NCBI GenBank assembly: GCA_904063045.1 | Contig: CAJFCJ010000157.1 | Span: forward strand, 1-26,186 | Direction of reading: 5' to 3' | DNA: 26,186 nucleotides | Origin: Dimorphilus gyrociliatus | Taxonomy: Eukaryota; Annelida; Polychaeta; Dinophilidae | The notes under the pieces: generated by a model | What the model was told of the DNA's origin: nothing | The model's input: only the letters and a program-made list of their open reading frames with translations | Database searches by the model: none | Made by a program: the position numbers and the translations under genes | In this document: positions 8,361 to 16,417 of the stretch, piece after piece | Layout: the number at the start of each line of letters is the position of its first letter | Numbering within the stretch: the stretch's first letter is position 1

Positions 8361-10335
8361 ATGCTACCATATTGTTTTGGATGTAAGAAAAAGATTAATA
8401 AGCTGAAGCAAGGTGTTTGTTCACATTGTCATCATAAAGTCCATTGGGCTTGTTTATCAGGTAAGATCCAAATTGATTTTAATGTAAACTAAGCTCTTTC
8501 TTTTGTAGATGGATTATGTTCTATATGTTCAAGTGTTGATAAAAAAAGAATCAGAATTATTCTGAGCAAATGTGATGAAATTTTACAAGATAAATCTACC
8601 AATAAAGTCTCAAATGCTGAAAATATAGATCTAAATCATACAAGAGAAGAGATAGATGTGCAAAATATAATAATGGATGTTGATCATGAAGAAGTGGTTA
8701 CCCTTATTGAAACACTGAATTGTGATGCAGAGTACAGGCTTGTTGATAATCTTAGTGAAAGCAGCCCTCTGCATGGAAATATATTACATTTGAATGAGAA
8801 TGATATCAATATGGAGGAGTCCTTTGAAAGTATACCAGAGGTGAACTATGACAGCAATGGTAAATTCAGAATATTCCCTACAGGAAGTCAAAAAGGCAAA
8901 GAATTACTTGTATCTAATGGTCACTCATTTGTTGTCAAAAGAAAAGACAAGACTTCCATAATTTGGAGATGTGGAGTTAGAAGCAAGAAAATGAAATGTC
9001 CTGCCAGTGTCATTCAAAGAAATAATAACTTCTCTTTGGGGTCTAAATATCATATTAACCCCCCAAAAAAAATTTAGAACAAATTATTGAAATGAAAGTG
9101 ACAGCAAAACAAAAAGGAAAGACTGACACCAATGTTAGTGGAAAACGAATAGCTGAAAATGTTCTGCTTCGTTTTGCAAATATGGGAAATATTATAGAAG
9201 TTGAAAATTGCAAAGAAATGATAAATTACCATAGAAGAAAAAATTGTCTCAATGAACCTATTGGAAGAAACTTTCTTATTAATAATTGCTTCATTCCTGA
9301 TGATTTCTTAAAGAAAGATGTCCTTGAAAATAATGAAAGAGTGATTATTTTTTCCACTTCAAAACAACTTAGCTTACTTGCAGTGTCAAAAGTCTGGTAC
9401 TTAGATGGAACTTTCAAGATTGTTAAGGACCCATTTACACAGTTATTTTCATTTCACTCATTCCTCAAAAAAGAAGGTGAATTAAAACAGGTTCCTCTTC
9501 TATATGCATTCATGTCATCAAAAAAGAAAAAAGCATATAATCTGTTATTCAAGGTAGTTCAACTTGAAATTTTCTCTGAAATGCATTTAATATTCATTTC
9601 ACTGTTTTTCAGTGCATTAATCAACTGCTACAATATAAGGAACCAAAAAAGATAGTTATGGATTTTGAAAAAGCTGTTTGGAAAGCTGTATTAAATAATT
9701 GGGAAAATGTAAATCTGTCAGGATGCTTATTCCATTGGAATCAAGCAGTTTATAGAAAAATTCAGGTATTATTCAACCTAAAACTCAAACTGGAGTCATT
9801 TTTAATTTTGTTTTTTTAGGAGCTTGGTTATTCATCAGACTTCAACAAAAAAAAAGGACAATGGTTTGAAATGAGACAGCTAATGGCTTTGCCATTCCTT
9901 CCATCTCACATTATTCCAATAGAGTTTATTAAAATTAAGGATTACCTTAAATCAATTGATAAACTTGCTGATTTTATTGATTATTTTGAAAGAACTTGGA
10001 TTTTGAATGATGTTTGGTCACCAAAATGTTGGTCTATCTATCAATGTCCAATCAGAACAAATAATGATGTTGAGGGATTTCACAATAGGTTCAATGGAAA
10101 TGTTGGAGTGAATGTTTCATTTTATTCTGTGATAGATGAATTGAAAAGGGAAGCAGACCTTATAGCAGCATATCAAAGAATGTTATCAGAAAAGAAGATA
10201 TTAAGATACCAAACAAAGCTTTATAAGAACCTCCAAAATAAAATATTTTCAATTTGGGAAAGATTTGAAAAGCATGAGATTACTTCATCAGAAGTTCTAG
10301 TAAAGTGTTCTGAACTTTATTTGGTAGCTCAATAA
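8361..10335 (+). CDS. MULE transposase (PHD-like finger, FLYWCH, DDE domain), one frameshift
   Basis: Exons 8361–8460, 8509–9553, 9613–9765 and 9820–10335 have clean borders (introns 48, 59 and 54 bp). They would encode 604 residues if one base were present in the C6A8 run at 9059–9072. Without it the frame stops at 9077. Residues 5–40 hold C5, C8, C20, C23, H28, C31, C37 and C40, a PHD/RING-like Cys4-His-Cys3 finger. Residues 153–216 form a FLYWCH-type domain (IIWRCGVRSKKMKCPAS), in which HIN replaces the usual HNH. The Mutator-like core has Asp333 (YLDGTFK), Asp399 (VMDFEKA), the CLFH motif and Glu518 (TNNDVEGFHNRF). Its role is cut-and-paste transposition in the nucleus. Start chosen at the ATG opening the finger. 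The break may be real or a sequencing slip. Confidence 0.9.
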
Positions 10336-10465
10336 ATAAATCAATTGTTGTTAAATTGCATGATCTTTTAAGTTGTAGTCTCATAATGTATTCAACTCTT
10401 CAAATAAACACACTGTCAAAATTTAATTCATTTCTTGTTTTATATATTTTAGGTTGAAGAATCCT

Positions 10466-10509
10466 GTGGCTGTTTTCTGTCTCAGTTGGGTCCGTTTTCT
10501 GTCGTATTC
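10466..10509. repeat. Right MULE terminus: two inverted ACAGAAAACG units
   Basis: Read on the minus strand it is GAATACGACAGAAAACGG followed by ACCCAACTGAGACAGAAAAC, matching the outermost and innermost units of the left terminus. The target duplication follows immediately at 10510–10518. Confidence 0.85.
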
Positions 10510-10518
10510 GAAAACTAC

Positions 10519-11520
10519 AACTCATTCATTAACATTCACAGCATTTTCCTTCAGTTATTTCCTCCTTAAGGAGGTTAGATCCTTTTTTTTAAAGAGAGGA
10601 TATGTTGTCGGATATATTGAGGTAGGCTTCAACCTTCCAAGATGAGCAACTGCAATTCTGCATATTTGACCAGATGGCTAATAACCAATGCAATTTAGGA
10701 ACAAAGATTCATTTTTTCGTCAATTCTCAACAGTTGAATAGAAAACTAAAAAATATATTTGAAATGATAAAATCATCAAAAGTTGTTTACTTCATAAGCT
10801 AACAACCAGGGATAGTCAGGGTGTTTACAATTGGAGAAAGTCACTTTTCTTTTTTCTTGTTAATAACATACAGCTTGCTATATTTAATGCATTAAATGAA
10901 GAAAAAGACATTCAACTTTGCAAATTTAGCTCCATAACTAATACTACAGTATTGACAAACTAGTTGGGAATGTATGGTAGTCAGATAGATGAGTTAGCTG
11001 TTGCCAAATAATGATTGCCCATAAACTGAACAGAGGCAAGTTATGACACAACTCTAATCAAAAATGGCTTCTACTTACCATCATGAAATTCACCTCTACC
11101 AATATTATTGTATGATTTAATAAGATCAACATTCATTGTCTCTAGAATTAGATGATATCTTTAAGTTTATTGTTATGTCATTTTTTAAGGTTTTAATAGG
11201 CTAAAAACAGCAAGAATATGTGCGGAGAATATATGATTTAAGAATTATGGTACAGCGGAACAATTTCTAAATTCTATAGAAAACTCTGAATAGTAACTTG
11301 TCATCTATAATTGATGGCTAAAGACCTCAGTTTGCAATGATAAAGCCAAACATCCCCAACTATGTCAATTATGGAAATCTATATCATATTTGAGTTTCAC
11401 TTCATTGTATATGATACAGAACTTATTTATATTTTTATATTTAATTGTCTTGTTTTGTGAATCATTTTTAGGAAAAGGCCATGTTAAGGAAAGGAATTTT
11501 TATTTTCCAAGTGAAAATAT
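10519..11520. other. Intergenic, one weak exon-like stretch
   Basis: About 1 kb with no supported gene. On the minus strand near 11152–11084, MNVDLIKSYNNIGRGEFHD runs into a good donor (GGTAAGTAG), but no partner exon is seen. It could be a lone fragment or chance. The short open frames here are full of non-coding-like composition. Confidence 0.4.
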
Positions 11521-11641
11521 AATAAATTTGATGACATGGAACATGACAAGAACAATTGTTATCACTACTCTTTACTTTCTCTAATGATCTTCTAATACAT
11601 CCATAATTCTCAGATAAACAACATTCTCTGTTGTAATTTGA
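11521..11641 (-). pseudogene. DEG/ENaC channel fragment (cysteine-rich domain)
   Basis: The minus strand reads SNYNRECCLSENYGC, IRRSLEKVKSSDNNC and SCHVPCHQIYY. This aligns residue by residue with the cysteine-rich segment of the channel gene at 18.3–18.5 kb (TDYKRKCSLSEIYGC, VKRSLEKVKSDESNC, SCGIPCHQINY). Similarity stops just after the CHQI motif. It faces the opposite way to the next fragment and differs too much to be part of the same copy, so it is a separate paralogue remnant. Confidence 0.8.
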
Positions 11642-11651
11642 ACTAATAATC

Positions 11652-12389
11652 CCTCAAATAAAGCTAATCATCATGTCTGTTTTTCAAGAATGAAGAGTGT
11701 TGTTGAATTGGACCTGTATAAATACTTTAATATTATTTACAACAATGGTGAAAATGGAAATACTTCACTTGATGAATACTTACCAAAATATTTGGATGAT
11801 CGTGCTCAATATGTTTACAATTATACTGGACATCAACAATCCGATTTCATATTCGAATGCATTTGGAATGGTATTCAATGTCCCTCTCAATATATTACAA
11901 AAACAATCACTGAATTCGGTTTCTGCTTCACATTCAATTCTCCCCTTTCCATTTAACCACTCAAACCTCTAACCTCCACTGAAGCTGGAATTAACAAGGG
12001 TCTTTCTTTCTTATTCAACATTGAGCAATATCAACACATGCTTGGACCCTATAATGACGCTGGTGTCAGAATTTTCATACACAATGATTACAAAAAGCCA
12101 CTTATGTCCAATCTCGGTTTTGCAGTAGCTCCTGGAACGCATACGCTAGTTGGTATAAAATGGACAGAATCGAAAAGTCTTGAAAAACATTAATTCATTT
12201 ACAAAAATGATGTATCCATTTTTACAAAAGTTTAAAAATACTTTTGAAGCATTTGGCATTATTAAAGGAACATTTGAAAACTCATTTGCGTCAAACATCA
12301 TTGGCAAAATAATACTTGACTGCGAAGGTTTAGTACCCAATTTTATATTAGCTGAAAGTGCTCTAATATCGCCGCAAATGATATATGTT
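11652..12389 (+). pseudogene. Partial, broken copy of the DEG/ENaC channel gene
   Basis: Nearly identical to the reverse complement of the channel gene at 16.4–20.0 kb, starting in the end of intron 1 (ATGTCTGTTTTTCAAG acceptor) and running through exon 2. A C-to-T change makes an in-frame stop at 11954–11956 (Gln in the intact gene). About 420 bp of the cysteine-rich region are deleted at 12187/12188. Homology ends near 12389, where dispersed-repeat sequence begins. The remaining piece covers the first extracellular block (YNYTGHQQSDFIFEC, STEAGINKGLSFLF) and part of the enlarged loop. It cannot encode a channel. Confidence 0.93.
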
Positions 12390-12394
12390 TTATT

Positions 12395-12560
12395 AAAAGT
12401 TAGATGAATCTGAATTAACAATTAGGATGTTTAAAAAAATTGGGTTATGTAAGAGACAGGACTGTGTTAATTAAAAATATTGGTAGAGAAATTGCCTAAA
12501 AAGCTTTCTTTTATCAATAATGTTCCCCTCCTTTGGCATATCCAAGTGTTGCCACTTTAA
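12395..12560 (-). repeat. Dispersed repeat, copy 2 (reverse orientation)
   Basis: Its reverse complement matches copies 1 and 3: GGCAACACTTGGATATGC, GGGGAACATTATTGATAAAA, GCAATTTCTCTACC and GATTCATCTAACTTTTAA. In places it follows copy 1 (ACAGTCCTGTCTCTTAC, AACATCCTAATTGTTAATTC) and in places copy 3, so the three come from a common longer ancestor. It directly abuts the end of the DEG/ENaC pseudogene. Confidence 0.8.
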
Positions 12561-12725
12561 ATTTACACAGTTTTACCAGGTCTATTGTGAATCTACTGTT
12601 AAAAATAACTTCAGGTCTGTTATTCTTTGAAAAGATTTCATACTTTCTCTAGCAAGGCAAGAGGCAAAGCCTGAATATTTATTTTCTGGATTGATAGTTA
12701 ATCTAGCACCATAACATTTAAAAAA

Positions 12726-13205
12726 TTATATTGAATAGGATCCCATTACTATAGTTGTGAGTGTTGAAATAAATATTACTGTTTTCCTCTTGGATGTAAT
12801 AGTCTTTGCCTTTGTAGGAAAGAGTATATATATACTTCTATCAACAGTCATTGCACAAAGTATCAATGAACTCAATTGTTGTGAAGTCTTCACTAGATAC
12901 TTGCTTATCTGACATCTAAAGTAAAAAACCAATTGGACATCTCTAAACACGCTTACTTCTATTATATAAAACATCTTGAAAAAGTACCAAGCTATCATTG
13001 TGTAAGTATCCATTATGGCTAATGTTCGTAGATAGATTGATGTTGTTGTACCGTTCATCGTTCGTTTTTTAAATATTATAAACCTTACACAATTTCCAAA
13101 TATTCCAAGTAGGAAAAGAATTGTACCAATAATTTTATAGCCAATAAACCAATTTAAAGTATCTGGCGGAAAAATAATCTTAGACGTCAAACTTGAATTA
13201 TTCAT
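12726..13205 (-). pseudogene. Rhodopsin-like GPCR fragment, TM1–TM4 only
   Basis: An open frame of 159 codons from an ATG at 13205 contains TM1 (FIGYKIIGTILFLLGIFGNC, with the GN motif), TM2 (YLRTLAIMDTYTMIAWYF), a Cys at the start of TM3, TM3 ending LCAMTVDRSIYILFP (DRS in place of DRY), and TM4 (TVIFISTLTTIVMGS). A stop follows at once. TM5–TM7 are absent; beyond the stop lie about 165 bp of unreadable sequence and then the dispersed repeat. A working class A receptor needs seven helices, so this is a truncated gene unless an unseen exon completes it. The ligand is unknown; four-helix fragments do not allow subfamily assignment. Confidence 0.75.
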
Positions 13206-13445
13206 TTTAGGTTATTTACAGACAACGGACTAATGAACAATATCTCTGAAAAATCTTATATATTGTCTAGCTTTCAATGGCTGATAATGAGGCTAATAAA
13301 AAATTGTCTTTCATCTCTTTTTTACCAGATTCTTTACATCCTCAGAGAGGATAGTTTAGAAAACTTCAACAGTATCATAGGTGTTGAAATATTATTATTA
13401 TATTATATAAAAACTGAATTAGTAACTTAAAAGGTCACGTGATTA

Positions 13446-13747
13446 ATGATATATGAACAAGCAAAACTATTGGAAAGTACATACACAGTATCAGCTACTG
13501 CAAAAGAAGCATTAGAAACTGCAAAAACAGCAAAAAAACTGCAGAAAGAGCAGAAAATGTTATAAAAGCATCAGTAAAAGCATCTCAGCAGGCAGCCGAA
13601 GCAGCAAATAAGATGCATGTATTAGCAAAAGCTGAGTATAAACAGTTATTGGAAAGGATGAAATAAAAATCCTATTCAAATTTTAAATTTCTTAAAACTG
13701 AAAATGGATTTTATCAATAAAAAAATTTGCTTGAACCAAAAAAAAAG
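13446..13747 (+). pseudogene. Alanine-rich helical fragment with frameshift and poly-A-like end
   Basis: The frame MIYEQAKLLESTYTVSATA continues with KEALETAKTAKK, then shifts at the A7 run (13532–13538). In the next frame TAERAENVIKASVKASQQAA and EAANKMHVLAKAEYKQLLE lead to a stop at 13664–13666. The composition is typical of a long amphipathic helix. Downstream an AATAAA at 13716 and an A9 run at 13738–13746 sit at the distance of a polyadenylation site, so this could be the 3' end of a retrocopied mRNA. No target duplication was found. The family is not recognised. Confidence 0.4.
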
Positions 13748-13864
13748 TTGAATAATTTTCTAGTTACGTTTCTTCCAATTTTTTAACAGAGCATTTCTAT
13801 GTGTCATTGGGAATAATATTTGAGCATTGTAAAGGAAACTGGTAATTTGTGAATCTTTTATAGA

Positions 13865-14107
13865 ATGGTTATCAAAAAGCTTAACCATTACACATATTTT
13901 AGAATGGAAGGTGAGGAGAAAAATCTACATTGGCAAAACAAAGTTTTCCATTTTTGGGAAAAGAAATCAGCAAAGGTTCAGCTCAAATGGCTCATATGTA
14001 CAAACAATGGGGGAACTATTATTCCTGATTATTTTATAGTAGAAATAGGTATGCATTTTGACAAAAAACATGCCATTATCAAGATGTACAGTAGATGGCG
14101 TTTATAG
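13865..14107 (+). CDS. Unrecognised 80-codon open frame
   Basis: The frame opens with MVIKKLNHYTYFRMEGEEKN and is rich in Lys, Trp and aromatic residues (WQNKVFHFWEKKSAKVQLKW). I recognise no domain. No clear splice sites or partner exons flank it, and 80 codons can occur by chance in a region this long, although the composition is more protein-like than most nearby frames. Low-confidence hypothetical. Confidence 0.2.
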   Translation: MVIKKLNHYTYFRMEGEEKNLHWQNKVFHFWEKKSAKVQLKWLICTNNGGTIIPDYFIVEIGMHFDKKHAIIKMYSRWRL

Positions 14108-14568
14108 AAAATTTAAAAGTTCTGCTAAATATTTTCAAGTTAAAATTTGTATTTTGACCTTTTCAAATATTATCTTAGCGTTACTGTAAAGTTTCTAGTT
14201 TCACCTGTAAAATTAGTTAGTTAATTGGTTCATTAAAGTCTAATCACAGTTTTACTTACATTAATTATCTCTTTCAGTTTTTTTCACAATGAATAATTCT
14301 CTATTTATTATTTTCCAAATTGAATGATTTAGAAATTGTTGAACAACTGAAGAAGAAAAAGAAAATTCCCACTTTCCTTTATGAAAGTATAATGATTGAC
14401 ATTTGTTTATATTAACAATTATATTTAGCTTCCAATACTCATTTAGTTAATTCAGGTTTTAGATGAATGGCTTTAGTCAGATTATTGTTAAAATGACATC
14501 TAGTAGTATCAAAATATATAGCCAAATTGATGAACTGTGTTTCAGATTCAATAAATTTAATCATTCAG
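14108..14568. other. Intergenic, nothing recognised
   Basis: AT-rich sequence between the hypothetical frame and the leucine-rich remnant. No coding frame, inverted repeat or match to the repeats elsewhere in the window was noticed. Confidence 0.5.
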
Positions 14569-15165
14569 TCAGTTAAATAACAACAACTGATTGACACCTT
14601 TTTCAAATATGTTATACAAGATATCTTTTGCAAAAAACACATCAAACTTGTCCAAGCAACTGGCATGTAAGTGTAATTTCTCTAAACTTTTCTGACTAGT
14701 TAAAACATCTGCCAATTTCAAATAACTATCAATTGTCAATAGAGCGATATAAATATTGTTCAAATCTTAAGTATTTATTCTAAATAAATTCATTTGGAAT
14801 GTTGATGCAGCGAAGGTGTTGTTTGGTGTGTTGACTGAAAGACTTTCCAAATTTCTATTCATCATAACATGTTGAAATATTTGATTAAATTGTGAACATT
14901 TGAAGTCGATTTCGCATTTTAAATCTATTTCCTCATTATTCCTATAAAAAAGTTAATAGCGGTTCAGTGTACAATCCAAATGATAAATATAAACAGTTAC
15001 AAGTTTTGTTTGAATTTTTAAGAAATTGTTAAGATTTTTGGAAGATTCCTCATTGAATACAATATTCCTCAAACATATCTTTTTAACTTGTAAATTGTTC
15101 AATTTTTCTGAATTACTGACAGGAAATCCATTAAAAACTGACTTATAATCAAATTTTTCAACTAT
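14569..15165 (-). pseudogene. Leucine-rich-repeat-like gene remnant
   Basis: Reading the minus strand, IVEKFDYKSVFNGFPVSNS and KLNNLQVKKICLRNIVFNEE form one frame up to about 14995. After a likely short intron ending TTTTTTATAG at 14944, a second frame gives CEIDFKCSQFNQIFQHVM, MNRNLESLSVNTPNN and, past an in-frame TAA at 14767–14769, SYLKLADVLTSQKSLEKLHL. The spacing LQVKKICL, LESLSV, LEKLHL is that of degenerate leucine-rich repeats, as in F-box/LRR proteins. No F-box is visible. The internal stop and missing start argue for a decaying gene. Confidence 0.5.
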
Positions 15166-15169
15166 TCAA

Positions 15170-15944
15170 TATCACTGAGACAAAAAATTTGTAATATTTC
15201 ATCAAATTTCCAAACATTTCTTCAATTTATAAATTTTATTGGTTGATTTAGAAGAAAACTTGTTGTTGTTTACATCGCTACTGCATGGTATGATAACACG
15301 TGACAATGTTTGTTGTGAACAATCCTTATCTGGTAATTAGACCCTTGTCATTGACGCCTAATCCATTAACAATTGATAAGAAATTGTATGAAAGCCAGGG
15401 TGTCTGTTGTAACAGGCATTCAGTCCTGGATCAACCCATTTAGCAAAAAAAGATCTAGTACTACTTTAGAATACAGTTCTATTATTCTTACATTTTGGTT
15501 CTATATTCATCCTCCCTCAATTCTACATCTCTCTTCTAAGTGGCTTACTCCTAATTCGGTTGTATATGGACTAGTACTTAACCTACAACTTCCAGCAGGA
15601 AAGTACAATGGTTTTTATTTTGAATTGTTTGAATTTATTTGTTACTATTCGAAAATTCATTTTTGATTTCCTAATCCTGTCGTCTCACTTAAAGTTCATT
15701 CTAGAATGGACACTTGAATTTTATTCCCGCCTCTCTGCATATGTTTATTTTGTACTAAAAGTAAATGAAAATACAGACTATTTTCACAATACAAAGAATA
15801 AAGGTATAATGTGAACCTTGACCTTTCGGTGAAACTAACTAAAAACTCCTGAAAGTTTGGATAAAAGTTTGGAGTGTTTAAATAAAATATTCTTTCTTAA
15901 AAGTCTAAACATGGACATTTTCTGTCATGAACATTTGCTATTTA
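15170..15944. other. Intergenic with two overlapping uninterpretable open frames
   Basis: Plus-strand frames of 97 codons (15373–15666) and 68 codons (15608–15814) overlap in different frames. Neither shows a domain, a signal peptide or splice borders that I trust. I searched them by eye for reverse transcriptase motifs and saw none. Confidence 0.4.
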
Positions 15945-16290
15945 GGTTATGGTTATGTCATTAGTTTTGATAGTTAAATTTGAAAATCATATTTAATTTT
16001 AGTAGATTAAGAATTAATCTTAAAATCTCAGAGAGTTTATTATAATATATAATGTTTTAAAATAACATTTGGCACTGGTAGGGTATATAGATAGATGTGT
16101 TGTAGATGGCAACACTTGGATATGCTAAAGCAGGGGAACATTATTGATAAAAGAAAGCTTTGTAGGCAATTTCTCTGCCAATATTTTTAATTTATGGCCA
16201 TTTTCTACCACATCCAACACAGTCCAAAACAGATTCATCTAACTTTTAATTGTAAATTTATTTTCCAAAATTTTCAAAGAAGAATACAAA
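15945..16290 (+). repeat. Dispersed repeat, copy 3
   Basis: 15950–16090 is about 90 percent identical by eye to 3065–3212 (GATAGTTAAATTTGAAAAT, TTTGGCACTGGTAGGG). 16100–16290 matches the right half of copy 1 and the reverse of copy 2 (AACATTATTGATAAAAG, GCAATTTCTCTGCC). It lies about 130 bp past the end of the DEG/ENaC gene, in the same relative place and direction as copy 2 lies past the DEG/ENaC pseudogene. Confidence 0.8.
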
Positions 16291-16417
16291 ATGATTTGCT
16301 GTTGGAAACCTTTTATCTTTTGTTTTTTCAACTTTAGCTCCAAGCCTCAAATATCATAGATTGTAGAAAAAAAAATCTTCCCTCTGGTCACTCTCGCCAT
16401 CTATTATCTTTCTTTAC

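Larger units (their letters stand above)
8040..10518 (+). mobile_element. Near-complete autonomous MULE DNA transposon
   Basis: The element itself spans 8049–10509 (2,461 bp) and is flanked by the direct 9-bp repeat GAAAACTAC at 8040–8048 and 10510–10518, the usual Mutator-like target duplication length. Left end GGGATCAACAGAAAACGG and right end (reversed) GAATACGACAGAAAACGG form the termini. Both ends are built from repeats of ACAGAAAACGGCCCCAA: six copies on the left (8056–8172), two on the right (10466–10509). It encodes one intron-containing transposase with a complete DDE triad. The intact duplication and clean ends indicate a recent insertion. Confidence 0.92.

Noticed and set aside
10454-10645. 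63-codon plus-strand frame
   Set aside because: Begins inside the MULE and runs through its right terminus and target duplication; a chance frame.
12146-12421. 91-codon minus-strand frame
   Set aside because: Antisense to the DEG/ENaC pseudogene and running into the dispersed repeat.
15373-15814. Possible retrotransposon reverse transcriptase
   Set aside because: Two overlapping frames were read for catalytic YxDD-type and flanking motifs and none was found.
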